Origin: Catenulispora sp. EB89
Lineage (GTDB): Bacteria > Actinomycetota > Actinomycetes > Streptomycetales > Catenulisporaceae
Direction of reading: 5' to 3'
Assembly: GCF_041261445.1 (NCBI RefSeq)
Contig: NZ_JBGCCU010000002.1
Span: 434,001 to 498,000 of the forward strand
Length of the DNA stretch: 64,000 nucleotides
In this document: positions 8,724 through 18,625 of the stretch, one piece after another
How positions within the stretch are numbered: position 1 is the stretch's first letter
How the letters are laid out: the number at the start of each line of letters is the position of its first letter
Notes under the pieces: generated by a model
Told to the model about the DNA's origin: nothing
Seen by the model: the letters and a program-made list of their open reading frames with translations, nothing else
Database searches by the model: none
Made by a program: the position numbers and the translations under genes

Positions 8724-8748
8724 TTCGCAGGGCTCTTCGCTGATCCGT

Positions 8749-10080
8749 TCACAGCGCGACCGCCGCACCCTCGGCCCACACGGTGAGCGGTTCCAGCCCC
8801 GCGTCGGTGTACTCGCCGAACACCGTCACCGGATGGCCGCCGGAGACCGCGAGCAGCCGCCACAGGGCGCTCTCCTCACAGATCAGCGGGACGCGGCGGC
8901 CCTCGGCGTCGGCGAGTTCGCCGTCCCGGTCCGGGACCGCGTCCGCGATCACCACCGGCCAGCCCTCCTGCCACGGATCGGTGGCCAGGGCGCCGGCGAA
9001 CGCGTCGGCGGCGGCCTGCAGGGTGCCTCCGGCCGGCGACGCCGGTGCGTCCCCGGGGTCGAGCTCCCCGGACTCCATCTGCGCCCGCAGCGGAAGCACT
9101 TCGGAGTGGAACACCATCTCGGCCCGGTAGACCGCGCCGACCGGCAGCGCGAGCGTCGGCGCCTGCTGCATGGCGCCGAACGCCAGCAGCATCGATATCC
9201 GGCCGCTGTCCGCGCCGCGCAGCCAGATCCGGCGCTCGGTGAGCTTGTCGGCCGCACGGTCCCGGGAGCCCAGGACGTGCCAGCGGTCGGCGACGCGCTC
9301 GCCGTCGCGGCGCACGGCGTCGGCGTCCACCGAGATCCCGATCCGCCGCCGCACGGTGTCCTGCATCGCCGGCGGCAGGTCGGGCAGCCGGGTCCAGGCC
9401 TGGCACAGCAGGTGCAGCCGGGCGAACTCGGCCAGGACGGCGTCCGGCCAGGCGTCGCCGGAGGAGGAGCGCGCGGAGGTCAGGGTCCGTACCCGGCCCG
9501 CGACACCCGGCGCCTGCGCGTCCACCAGCCGCTTGGCGACCGGGTCGACGGCGCCGTAGGACAGCGTCCCGGAGTCGCTGATGCCGGCCGCGATCTGGTC
9601 GGTGAGCCAGCGGTCGAGGTCGGCCAGGCCGTTGCCGATCCGCTCGGCCCGCTGCGCGGCGCGCTTGGCCGCCCCCTCGGGATCGGCGGCGGCCTTCTCG
9701 GCCTTGGCGGCACTGCGGGCCGCGGACTTCTCGGCACGGTCCCGCCGGGAGTCGGCCCACGCCTCGACCCGCTCCGGCGGCGCCTCGGCGGCGGCGATCG
9801 TGTCGGCCGCCCACAACAGCAGCAGGCCCAGGGCGTGCTTGCACGGGAACTTCCGACTGGGGCACGTGCACTGGTAGGCGGTGTCCGAGTCGGCCACGGA
9901 GACCGTGACCTGGTACGGCTTGCTCCCGCTGCCCTTGCAGTCCCCCCACAACAGCCGCTCGGCTTCCAGGTACCCGGTGCCCGACCACGGGCCCGGAACC
10001 CCGAGCTTCGCACCCGCCTTCTGCGAGGCGGCGTCCGGGGCCAGAGAGTTGACCTGGGCGGCGGTCCAACGTTCTGCCAT
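8749..10080 (-). CDS. SWIM zinc-finger protein (YehQ-like)
   Basis: This 443-residue protein carries a canonical SWIM zinc finger, CxCx6CxH (C71, C73, C80, H82, in CTCPSRKFPCKH). The N-terminal MAERWTAAQV and the PWSGTGYLEAERLLWG region are typical of actinobacterial SWIM proteins. An Ala/Glu/Lys-rich segment (~110-150) is likely helical. The start at MAERW (10080) is preferred over the in-frame codon three residues upstream. SWIM domains bind nucleic acid or protein; here the gene heads the DUF5691-MoxR-DUF5682-VWA series, the same gene types as E. coli yehL/M/P/Q. Function unknown. Confidence 0.88.
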   Translation of the reverse strand: MAERWTAAQVNSLAPDAASQKAGAKLGVPGPWSGTGYLEAERLLWGDCKGSGSKPYQVTVSVADSDTAYQCTCPSRKFPCKHALGLLLLWAADTIAAAEAPPERVEAWADSRRDRAEKSAARSAAKAEKAAADPEGAAKRAAQRAERIGNGLADLDRWLTDQIAAGISDSGTLSYGAVDPVAKRLVDAQAPGVAGRVRTLTSARSSSGDAWPDAVLAEFARLHLLCQAWTRLPDLPPAMQDTVRRRIGISVDADAVRRDGERVADRWHVLGSRDRAADKLTERRIWLRGADSGRISMLLAFGAMQQAPTLALPVGAVYRAEMVFHSEVLPLRAQMESGELDPGDAPASPAGGTLQAAADAFAGALATDPWQEGWPVVIADAVPDRDGELADAEGRRVPLICEESALWRLLAVSGGHPVTVFGEYTDAGLEPLTVWAEGAAVAL

Positions 10081-10186
10081 GCCCCGCACACTATTTCAGG
10101 GCACCGACAGGCGGGTGGGGCTTTGTGACGGCGGCGCGGTTCGGTGGGGCGGAACAGCCCGCGCTGCGCGTCAGACAGCGCCCGCC

Positions 10187-10594
10187 TCAGGCCGCGTGCG
10201 CGAGGTTCGCGTCCACCCAGTCGATGATGTCCTGCGTCGGCGTCCCCGGCGTGAAGATGGCCACGACCCCCATCTCCTTCAGCGGCTCGAAGTCGGCCTC
10301 GGGGATGATGCCGCCGACGAACACCTTGATGTCGGAGGCGTCCTTCTCCTTCAGGATCTCGATCACCTTCGCGCACTGCGTCATGTGCGCTCCGGACAGG
10401 ATCGACAGGCCGATGGCGTCGGCGTCCTCCTGGATCGCGGTGGCGACGATCTGGTCGGGCATCTGGTGCAGCCCGGTGTAGATGACCTCGACGCCGGCGT
10501 CGCGCAGGGCGCGCGCCACCACCTTCGCCCCGCGGTCGTGCCCGTCGAGGCCGGGCTTCGCGATGACGACGCGGACCGGGGCTGACTGGCTCAT
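10187..10594 (-). CDS. Stand-alone B12-binding protein, acyl-CoA mutase small-subunit type (IcmB-like)
   Basis: This 135-residue cobalamin-binding domain has DxHxxG (D17, H19, G22), LSILSG and the VGGIIP turn expected of the methylmalonyl-CoA mutase C-terminal fold. The length matches separate small subunits such as isobutyryl-CoA mutase IcmB (~136 residues). The ATG at 10594 has a strong GGAGG site 8 bases upstream. No large mutase subunit is nearby, so the partner must be encoded elsewhere. It reads toward the SWIM gene with a 106-bp gap and could share a transcript with it. Confidence 0.9.
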   Translation of the reverse strand: MSQSAPVRVVIAKPGLDGHDRGAKVVARALRDAGVEVIYTGLHQMPDQIVATAIQEDADAIGLSILSGAHMTQCAKVIEILKEKDASDIKVFVGGIIPEADFEPLKEMGVVAIFTPGTPTQDIIDWVDANLAHAA

Positions 10595-10898
10595 GGCGGC
10601 TGCCTCCATTGGGTGTCCACGGGAAGATCTTCTTTGATCGCCCATAACCGGTTCACACAGTAGCCGACCTGGGATGGCGGCCTGGACCGTCCCGCGTTGT
10701 GACGGTCCGCACAATCTCCGTGAGGATCATCGGACTTCCTGCGAGAACGCCAGTGAACCATGTGCAAAGGGCGCGCAAAGTCCACCGAACCGTTGTCCGT
10801 CCAGCCCTCGAGGCGCTAAAGTCGCGACTCGATAACGGCGCTGTCCCCGCTCCGTTTGATGATCGGCTGTCCCACGTTCCCAGGAGGTATTGGCCGTC
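10595..10898. other. Divergent intergenic region
   Basis: About 300 bp between the B12-binding gene (minus) and the M23 peptidase gene (plus). It must hold both promoters. I see the peptidase ribosome-binding site AGGAGG at 10882-10887 but no convincing -10/-35 pair, hairpin or riboswitch. Short open frames on both strands lack coding character. Confidence 0.5.
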
Positions 10899-12524
10899 AT
10901 GGGAAAACATGGTTCGTCCCATTGGGATACCGACTGGGAGTCGGCCATAACGCCTAACGGCGAGGACAGCCTCTACGGTTCGACGGACGGCTACCAGGCC
11001 GTCAACGACTGGTCCGGGGTTTACGAGGTCCCGTCGCAGACCGGCTTCTATGAACAGGCCACGGTCTACGACTACGAGGACGCCACGACACGGCAGCCGG
11101 TCATGGACCAGAGTTATTACGAATCGGTGTACGCGGCGTACTCGGCGCCGCAGCAGGCCCACCAGGCCGAACCCGCCCACCACACGCCGCACATGCCCGC
11201 CCAGCCCCTGGTCCCCGCGCAGCCGACGGCGCCGGAATCGAGTCCCACGTGGGACGGCCCGGGGTGGCAGGATCCGTACGCGCAATACGCGCAGCCGCAC
11301 TACGAGCAGCAGCTCCACGAGCAGCACCACGCGTCGCAGCAGCAGTACGAGCAGCAGCACTACGGTCAGCAGGCGTACGAAGTCCCGCAGGCCCCCCAAG
11401 CCCCGCAGTACGGCGGGCCGGGCGCGCACGGCGCGCAGCCGCAGTACGAGGACCACAACTTCCACCACCCGGACTTCGACACCGGCACGTTCGAGGCCAT
11501 CTACGAAGCCCCGGGGTCCACAGAGGCCGCCTACGACCTCCTGCCGGACGGTGAAGGCGCTTACGACGCCTACGAGGGCGAATACGACGACGCGGACTAC
11601 GCCGCGGACTACGCCGTCGCGAACGAATACGAGGACGACGCCGAGGACTACGCCGGCTACGGCTACGACGACCCCGACGGCTACGTCGACCCGAGCACCT
11701 ACGACGACCCCGACGGCGGCGAGGAAGCCCCCCTGCGGAGCCGCAGCCGCTCCGGCGGCACTCCCCCGGCCCGCCCCTTCGGCAGCCGCCCCTCGCGGCC
11801 CTCTGTGGCCCTCCCCGGCCGCCGCACCCTGCACGCGTTCACCTCGACCCCGGCCGCCGTCGTCGGCGTGGCCGCCGTCGCGGTCGCCGCGGTCGGCGGG
11901 CTCCGCCTCCCCTCGACGCACACCGAGCCCGCCGCCGACGCGGCGAGCCCGGCCACGCCGACCAACGGCCTGGAGCAGAACCTGCTCCAGATGCGCGCCG
12001 CCAGCGCCAACCTCGCCGACCGCGCGACGCGCAGCGAGCAGCGCAGCGAACTGGTGCAGCAGCAGGCGCTGGAGAAGCAGCGGCTCGCCGAGATGGCGCA
12101 GAAGTTCTTCCTGCCGGTCCAGGACTACGTGCTGACCGCCGGCTTCGGTCAGGCCGGCGACCGCTGGGTCAACCTGCACACCGGCCAGGACTTCGCGATA
12201 CCGACCGGCACCAAGGTGGTCGCGGTCACCGACGGCACGGTCACCGAGTCCGGCTGGGCTGGCGCGTACGGCTACCGGGTGGTGATACAGCACCCAGACG
12301 GCAGCCAGACCTGGTACTGCCACCTGAGTGTGATAAAGGTCCGCAGCGGCAAGGTCTCAGCCGGCCAGATCATCGCCCTGTCCGGCGACACCGGGAACAC
12401 CACCGGGCCGCACCTGCACTTCGAGTACCACCCGCCGGGCCCCGCCGACCCCGCCAACGGGGTGCCGGGCGCGTCCACGGCGGTGGACCCGATGCCGTTC
12501 CTGCGGGCGCACGGGTTGATTTAG
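10899..12524 (+). CDS. Membrane-anchored M23 (LytM-type) peptidase with long Gln/Tyr/Glu-rich N-terminus
   Basis: The protein has 541 residues. The first ~300 are disordered and rich in Gln, Tyr, His, Glu and Asp; one hydrophobic segment (around PAAVVGVAAVAVAAVGGL, ~325) follows, then a coiled coil (LEQNLLQMRAASANLADRA region), then the M23 domain. Zinc ligands are visible as HTGQD (H427 region), YCHLS and HLHFE (~505). The coiled coil plus LytM domain resembles cell-division amidase activators and Rpf-associated endopeptidases, so peptidoglycan cleavage or activation outside the membrane is likely. AGGAGG 11 bases upstream picks ATG 10899 over TTG 10890. The HTGQDF site keeps both ligands, so the enzyme may be active. 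Confidence 0.9.
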   Translation: MGKHGSSHWDTDWESAITPNGEDSLYGSTDGYQAVNDWSGVYEVPSQTGFYEQATVYDYEDATTRQPVMDQSYYESVYAAYSAPQQAHQAEPAHHTPHMPAQPLVPAQPTAPESSPTWDGPGWQDPYAQYAQPHYEQQLHEQHHASQQQYEQQHYGQQAYEVPQAPQAPQYGGPGAHGAQPQYEDHNFHHPDFDTGTFEAIYEAPGSTEAAYDLLPDGEGAYDAYEGEYDDADYAADYAVANEYEDDAEDYAGYGYDDPDGYVDPSTYDDPDGGEEAPLRSRSRSGGTPPARPFGSRPSRPSVALPGRRTLHAFTSTPAAVVGVAAVAVAAVGGLRLPSTHTEPAADAASPATPTNGLEQNLLQMRAASANLADRATRSEQRSELVQQQALEKQRLAEMAQKFFLPVQDYVLTAGFGQAGDRWVNLHTGQDFAIPTGTKVVAVTDGTVTESGWAGAYGYRVVIQHPDGSQTWYCHLSVIKVRSGKVSAGQIIALSGDTGNTTGPHLHFEYHPPGPADPANGVPGASTAVDPMPFLRAHGLI

Positions 12525-12544
12525 CGGAACACGACGACGCGTCG

Positions 12545-12570
12545 AAGGGCCCGGGTTTCCCCGGGCCCTT
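12545..12570. terminator. Bidirectional terminator hairpin
   Basis: An 11-bp perfect stem, AAGGGCCCGGG (12545-12555) with CCCGGGCCCTT (12560-12570), and a 4-nt loop. It lies between the convergent ends of the M23 peptidase gene and pcrA. The A-rich and T-rich stem ends allow use from both sides. Confidence 0.75.
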
Positions 12571-12595
12571 TCGTCACGCCTCGATGCGGCCCCGC

Positions 12596-15079
12596 TCAGA
12601 GCTTCTGCACCGGAGCCATCGTCAGCAACAGCGTCCGCACCCCCGACGACCCGAAGTCGATCGTCGCCTCGTCCCGCTCGCGGCCGCTGACCGCGACCAC
12701 CGTGCCCATGCCGAACGAGTCGTGGATGACGCGGTCGCCCGGGTCCAGCGAGATCACCTTCACCGGCCCCTTGCGCTGCTGGAAACCACGCGTCGTGCCG
12801 CGGCGGTCACCGAACGGCGAGCGCTCGGCGGTCTTGGGCTCCGGCGCCGTGCGCTCCCACTCGACCAGGTTCTCCGGGATCTCGCCGAGGAACTTCGACG
12901 GCGGGTTGTACTGCGGGGCGCCCCAGGCCGAGCGGTAGACGGAGCGGGAGACGTACAGCTGCTCACGGGCGCGGGTGATGCCCACGTACGCCAGGCGGCG
13001 CTCCTCCTCCATCTCCTTCTTGTCACCCATGGAGCGCATGTGCGGGAAGACGCCGTCCTCCATGCCGGTGAGGAACACCACCGGGAACTCCAGGCCCTTG
13101 GCGCTGTGCAGGGTCATCAGCGTGACCATGCCCTCGTGGTCCTCGCCGTCCGGGATCTGGTCGGAGTCGGCGACCAGGGCCACGCGCTCCAGGAACTCCG
13201 GGAGCCGGCCCTCAGGCTGGGCCTGCTCGAATTCCAGGGCCACGGCCAGGAGTTCGCGGAGGTTCTCGATGCGGGTCTCGTCCTGCGGGTCGTCGGAGTC
13301 CTGGAGCTCCTGCAGCAGACCGGTGCGTTCCAGTATGGCTTCCAGGACGTGTGCGGGCCCGTACTCGGCGGCCAGCTCGCGCAGCTCGTCCATCATCTGC
13401 GTGAAGCCCTGGACGGCCTTCACCGAGCGCGCGGCCAGCGCCGGCGCCTCGTCGGCGCGGCGCAGGGCGTCGGCGAAGGAGATGCGGTCGCGCGCGGCCA
13501 GCCGCTCCAGCGACTCCTCGGCCTTCTCGCCGATGCCGCGCTTCGGCGTGTTCAGGATGCGCCGGACCGAGACGATGTCGTCCTCGTTCGCCAGCGCGCG
13601 CAGGTAGGCCAGCGCGTCGCGGACTTCCTTGCGCTCGTAGAAGCGGACGCCCCCGACCACGCGGTAGGGCAGGCCGACGCGGACGAAGATTTCCTCGAAG
13701 ACCCGGGACTGCGCGTTGGTGCGGTAGAACACCGCGACGCCGCCGTACGTGGTCTCCTTGGCGTCGGAGAGACGGTCGATCTCCTCGGCCACGAACTGCG
13801 CCTCGGAGTGCTCGTCGTCGGCGACGTAGCCGGTGATCAGCTTGCCGTCGCCGGAGTCCGTCCACAGGTTCTTCGCGCGGCGGCCCTTGTTGTTCTCGAT
13901 GACGGCGTTCGCCGCGGACAGGATCGTCTGCGTGGAGCGGTAGTTCTGCTCCAACTTGATGACCTTGGCGTCCGGGTAGTCGCGCTCGAACTCGATGATG
14001 TTGCGGATCGTCGCGCCGCGGAAGGCGTAGATCGACTGGTCCGCGTCGCCGACCACGCACAGCTCGGCCGGGGGCAGCTCCTCGGCCGCCGCGCCCGCGT
14101 CCTCGGCCGGGCCGCCGCCGACCAGGTCGCCGTCCGCGGTGCGCTTCTTGTGCTGCCCGACCAGCTCCTTCACCAGCTGGTACTGCGCGGTGTTGGTGTC
14201 CTGGTACTCGTCCACCAGGATGTTGCGGAAGCGGCGGCGGTAGTGCTCGGCGACCATCGGGAACGCCTGGAGCAGGTGCACCGTGGTCATGATGATGTCG
14301 TCGAAGTCCATCGCCTTGGCGGCGGTGAGCCGGTCGGAGTACATCCGGTAGACCTGCGCGAGCTGGCGCTCGGCCTCGGTCTGCGCACGGCTGGAGAAGG
14401 TGTCGTGGTCGACCAGCTCGTTCTTGAGCTTGGAGATCTGGCCGAGCATCGAGCGCGGCGTGGTCTTCTTCGGGTCGATCTCCAGATCGCGCAGGACCAT
14501 GGTCATCAGGCGCTGGGAGTCGGCGGTGTCGTAGATCGAGAAGTTGCTCGGCAGGCCGGCGGTCTTGGCCTGGGCGCGCAGGATCCGGACGCAGGCCGAG
14601 TGGAAGGTCGAGACCCACATCAGCCGGGCCCGCGGGCCGACCAGTTCCTCCACCCGCTGGCGCATCTCGGCGGCGGCCTTGTTGGTGAAGGTGATCGCCA
14701 GGATCGAGCCGGGGTGCGCGTGCCGCTCGCCGACCAGGTAGGCGATGCGGTGCGCGAGCACGCGGGTCTTGCCCGAGCCGGCGCCGGCGATGATCAGCAG
14801 CGGTCCGCCGGCGTGTAGGACGGCCTCGCGCTGCGGCTCGTTCAGGCCGTCGAGGAGCTTGCGCGCGGCGGCCGACTCCTCCGGCGGGACCCACGCGTCC
14901 TCGGGCTCCTCCCAGCCGTCCCAGCCCGCGCGCTCGGCGTCGGCCTCGTCGGCCCACGCCGGTGGTTCGGGCAGCGTGCGGTCGGTGTGCCGCTCCTCGC
15001 CCGACCCTCGCTGCTCCCGGATCTCGTCGAGCATCGGAAACAACGGCAGGGCACCTGGGGCGAAGAGGGAAGAACTCAC
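12596..15079 (-). CDS. pcrA: ATP-dependent DNA helicase PcrA/UvrD (superfamily 1)
   Basis: This 827-residue SF1A helicase has Walker A AGAGSGKT (~102), ITFTNKAA (motif Ia), VDEYQDTN (motif II), GDADQSIYAFRGA (motif III), QNYRST (IV), TLHSAKGLEF (V) and VGITRARE (VI). The C-terminus ends in a short Tudor-like region typical of actinobacterial PcrA. It unwinds DNA in nucleotide-excision repair and clears replication or transcription conflicts. The GTG at 15079 has only weak ribosome-binding sequence overlapping it; an internal ATG at 15034 is possible. The acidic N-terminal ~70 residues are lineage-specific. It stands alone, convergent with the peptidase gene. Confidence 0.95.
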   Translation of the reverse strand: MSSSLFAPGALPLFPMLDEIREQRGSGEERHTDRTLPEPPAWADEADAERAGWDGWEEPEDAWVPPEESAAARKLLDGLNEPQREAVLHAGGPLLIIAGAGSGKTRVLAHRIAYLVGERHAHPGSILAITFTNKAAAEMRQRVEELVGPRARLMWVSTFHSACVRILRAQAKTAGLPSNFSIYDTADSQRLMTMVLRDLEIDPKKTTPRSMLGQISKLKNELVDHDTFSSRAQTEAERQLAQVYRMYSDRLTAAKAMDFDDIIMTTVHLLQAFPMVAEHYRRRFRNILVDEYQDTNTAQYQLVKELVGQHKKRTADGDLVGGGPAEDAGAAAEELPPAELCVVGDADQSIYAFRGATIRNIIEFERDYPDAKVIKLEQNYRSTQTILSAANAVIENNKGRRAKNLWTDSGDGKLITGYVADDEHSEAQFVAEEIDRLSDAKETTYGGVAVFYRTNAQSRVFEEIFVRVGLPYRVVGGVRFYERKEVRDALAYLRALANEDDIVSVRRILNTPKRGIGEKAEESLERLAARDRISFADALRRADEAPALAARSVKAVQGFTQMMDELRELAAEYGPAHVLEAILERTGLLQELQDSDDPQDETRIENLRELLAVALEFEQAQPEGRLPEFLERVALVADSDQIPDGEDHEGMVTLMTLHSAKGLEFPVVFLTGMEDGVFPHMRSMGDKKEMEEERRLAYVGITRAREQLYVSRSVYRSAWGAPQYNPPSKFLGEIPENLVEWERTAPEPKTAERSPFGDRRGTTRGFQQRKGPVKVISLDPGDRVIHDSFGMGTVVAVSGRERDEATIDFGSSGVRTLLLTMAPVQKL

Positions 15080-15337
15080 TCCAGAATTTTCGCAGACCGC
15101 ACCGACAACGCGGGACCGGTCGCCGAGATGGGGCGGTCACCTGGGATGATGCGCGTGCCGTCGGCCGCGGGCGGCCGGTGCGGCCGGTGCCGACCCCGCG
15201 AGCGGCGCCCGAGCGATGGCCGAGCGACAGCACGAGCGATGCTTCGGAACCCGGAACACCTGCGGCACCCTCGGCGTTGCGCCTGGTGGTGAGCACCCCG
15301 CTCCCGCCCGCAGCCACGCCCGGTACCAGGAGCCCTC

Positions 15338-16060
15338 ATGCCCGACGCCAGCGCCGACCCGTCCCGCGTCCTCGTCGTGACCGCGCATCCCGACGACGTC
15401 GACTTCGGCGCCGCCGGCACCGTCGCGACCTGGACCGACGCCGGGATCGAGGTCACCTACGCGATCGTGACCAGCGGCGAGGCCGGGGAGGCGTTCCCGG
15501 ACACGCCGCGCTCGGAGGTGGCGGCGCTGCGCGAGGCGGAGCAGCTCGCGGCGGCCAAGTGCGTCGGCGTGACCGACGTCCGCTTCCTGCACTGGCCCGA
15601 CGGCCGCCTGACGCCCTCGCTGGAGCTGCGCCGCGACATCTCCCGGGTGATCCGGCAGGTCCGCCCCGACCGGATCCTCATCCCGTCGGCCGAGCTGGAC
15701 CTGGAGCGCATCTACGCCTCGCACCCCGACCACCGCGCCGTCGGCGAGGCGGCCATCGCGGCGGTCTACCCCGACGCGCGCAACCCGTGGGCGCACACCG
15801 AACTGCTGGAGGTCGAGGGCCTGGAGCCCTGGACCGTCCCGGAGACCTGGGTGATGTCGACGAAGAACGCGGCGCGGGCGGTGGACATCACCGACGTCTT
15901 CGAGCGCAAGGTGGCGGCGCTGCAGGCGCACGCCTCGCAGACCGGCGGGCGCCAGGACCTGGAGGGCATGCTGCGCTCCTGGGGCGAGGGCATCGCGCTG
16001 CGGCTCGGGGTGGGCGAGAACCGGATCGCCGAGGCGTTCCAGGTGGTCGACACCCGCTGA
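15338..16060 (+). CDS. PIG-L/LmbE family deacetylase
   Basis: The protein has 240 residues and no signal peptide. Zinc-site motifs are AHPDD near residue 17 and HPDH near 130, as in N-acetylglucosaminyl deacetylases of the PIG-L, MshB, Mca and BshB family. It is shorter than MshB or Mca (about 290-300), so a specific mycothiol role is not supported. The ATG at 15338 follows CAGGAG with good spacing. It is convergent with glnD, with an 82-bp gap. Likely a cytoplasmic amide hydrolase acting on a sugar or small thiol conjugate; the substrate is unknown. Confidence 0.85.
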   Translation: MPDASADPSRVLVVTAHPDDVDFGAAGTVATWTDAGIEVTYAIVTSGEAGEAFPDTPRSEVAALREAEQLAAAKCVGVTDVRFLHWPDGRLTPSLELRRDISRVIRQVRPDRILIPSAELDLERIYASHPDHRAVGEAAIAAVYPDARNPWAHTELLEVEGLEPWTVPETWVMSTKNAARAVDITDVFERKVAALQAHASQTGGRQDLEGMLRSWGEGIALRLGVGENRIAEAFQVVDTR

Positions 16061-16080
16061 GCCCGCGGTCGTTCACAGAG

Positions 16081-16106
16081 TTCTGAATCGCCGTTCTGAA
16101 TCGCCG
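16081..16106. repeat. 13-bp tandem repeat between convergent genes
   Basis: TTCTGAATCGCCG occurs twice back to back (16081-16093, 16094-16106) in the short gap between the PIG-L gene and glnD. No clear stem-loop terminator is formed. Role unknown. Confidence 0.7.
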
Positions 16107-16142
16107 CGCCGCTGATTCACAGCAAGCCGTCGGTGCAAGCCT

Positions 16143-18625
16143 TCACAGCACGTCGGCCACGGCTGCCGCCACCCGCTCCGCCGCGTCGTCGGACAGCTGC
16201 GCACCGGTCGCGGTGACGACGTAGAACACGTCGACCGCCTCGGCGCCCAGCGTCGAGACGCGCGCCGAGCGCACCGAAACACCGGTCCCGGCCAGCGCCG
16301 AAGCGACGCGGTACAGCAGCCCCGGCGCGTCGCGCGCCTTGACCTCCAGCACGGTCGCCGAGGCCGAGGCGCCGGGCAGCACGGCCACGCTCGGCGCGGC
16401 GACCAGGCGGTTGCGGCGCTCCCCGGCGTCCCGGCTGGCCAGCCGCGCGGCGACGTCCAGGGTGCCGGCGAGCGCCGCCCGGACGTCCTCGCGCAGCCGG
16501 TCCTGCAGCGCGGTGCTCCAGTCGGCGGCGACCACCCAGCGCTGGACGTTGACGCCGTCGACGGTCTCGGTGGTGGCGGCGCGGATGGTCAGGCGGTGCA
16601 GCGCCAGCACGCCGGCGACCGCGGCGAGCAGGCCGATGCGGTCGGGCGCGGCGACGGAGACGGTCTGCTCGTCCTCGAGGGCGACGACGAGGCCGTCGGC
16701 CGCGGCGCGGCTCCGGACGGCCAGCTCCGCCGAGCGCGCCGGATCGGAGGGCTCGGCGACCGGCGGGTCGAAGCCGAGCAGCGCGGCCTCGGCACGGACC
16801 GTGAGGCTGCGGTAGAGGCCGGCACGCCAGGGGTTCCAGGCCGCCGGGCCGGTCGCCTTGCTGTCGGCCTCGGAGAGCGCGCGCAGCAGGCGCAGCGCTT
16901 CCAGCCGCGGACAGGGCAGCTCGGCCAGCGCGGACAGCAGCGTGTCCAGGGTGGCCGGGTCGTCGGGATCGCGCGCGGTGGCCAGGTCGGGCAGCAGCAG
17001 GTGGTGCCGGACCAGACCGCTCAGGGTGCTGACATCGGTGGCGTTGAACCCGAGCGCCGGCGCCAGCTCCCGGGTCAGCTCGGCGCCGACCTCGGAGTGG
17101 TCGCCGGGCAGTCCCTTGCCGATGTCGTGCAGCAGCGCGGCGACCAGGAGCAGGTCGGGCCGGTCGACGCGGCGCGCGAGGTCGGAGGCCGCGACCACGG
17201 TCTGGAGAGTGTGCCGGTCGACGGTGTGGATGTGCAGGCTGTTGCGCTGTGGCAGGGACCTGATACGGCGCCATTCCGGCAGCAGCGCGTGCAGGATGCC
17301 GGAGCGGTCCAGGGCCTCCCAGACCGGGATCAGGCCGGACCCGGAGCCCAGCAGCGTCACGAACGCCTCGCGGGCCGGCCGGGGCCAGGGACGCGGCAGC
17401 GGCGCGGACTCCTCGGCGAGGCGGCGCAAGGTGTTCGGCGCGAAGGAGAGTCCTGATTCGGCCGTCGCGGCGGCGGCGCGGAGCACCAGGGCCGGGTCCC
17501 GCGCGGGGGCGGCGGCGCGGGCGAGGTAGGCCTCGCCGTCCTGCTCGACGACACCGTCGGCGACCGGGCGCCGGACCGGGCGGCTGGCCGGGTTGCGGGC
17601 CGCGAGGGCCGCGTCGACCTGGCGCCAGGCGGCCTCGGCGGCGTAGGAGATGGTGCCGGCGGCTTCGGCGACGCGGCGCATCAGGAGGTCGGCGTCGGTG
17701 GTGTAGAGCTCTGCGAAACCCGCCCGCGGGCTGTTCGTCTTCGCCGCACGCGAATCGGCGGCCTGATCCTCGAACGAGGCGATCACCGTCGCGTCCCCCG
17801 CGGAACCGAGGTCCGCGGCGAACAACTCGTTGTCCTCCAGCGGCTGGGTCAGGGCCCTGTCATCGTCGTCGCCCAGCACCCCGGCCGCCCGCAGCACGGC
17901 CGCGACCCCGTCCTGCTCCTGCAGCAGCAGCCGGTCCAGCGCGCGCCCCGACACCCCGTGCAGCGCGTCCCGCACGTCCAGCAGGAACTCCCGGGCCCGC
18001 TCCGGCGCCCCGTGCGGCACGTCCACCAGCCATGTCGCCGAGATGAAGCGCAGCATCGTGGAGTCGCGCAGGCCGCCGCGTGCCTCCTTCAGATCGCCCT
18101 CCAGCCGGTACGCCAGCTCGCCGTGCCGGGCCAGCCGCGCCGCGTACTCCTCGCGCAGGTCCCCCAGGCGGCGCGGGGCGTCGCGGCGCCAGTCGGCGAA
18201 CACTCCCGCGCGGACCGCCGCGACCAGGTCCGCGTCCCCGGCGACCAGCCGGGCGTCGAGCAGTCCGGCGGCCACCGCGAGGTCGGTGCGGGCCAGGTCC
18301 AGCGCCTCCTCGACGGTGCGGACCGAGTGGTCCAGCTTCGCGCCGGAATCCCAGACCGGGTACCAGATCTTGTCGGCGACGCGCGCGACGTCCTGCGGGG
18401 TCAGCGACGCCACGTGCAGGAGCACCACGTCCAGGTCCGAGCCCGGGGAGAGCTCCTGGCGGCCGTAGCCGCCGACGGCGACCAGGGCGACGCCCGGCTC
18501 GCCGGGCAGCAGCGAGGCCAGGAACGCGTCCGCCGCGTCCGAGCGCGCACGCCGGACGGCCGGCCCGATCTGTTGATCGGGCCGGCCATCGACTCCCTCA
18601 CCGTGCTGGTCCACGTGGTTCTCCA

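Noticed and set aside
8461-8863. Short minus-strand frames between the SWIM and DUF5691-like genes
   Set aside because: They overlap the N-terminus of the DUF5691-like gene or the end of the SWIM gene in other frames and lack ribosome-binding sequence.
12584-14818. Long plus-strand open frame antisense to pcrA
   Set aside because: Repeats of Leu, Arg, Asp and Gly with no domain; the minus strand encodes a complete helicase.
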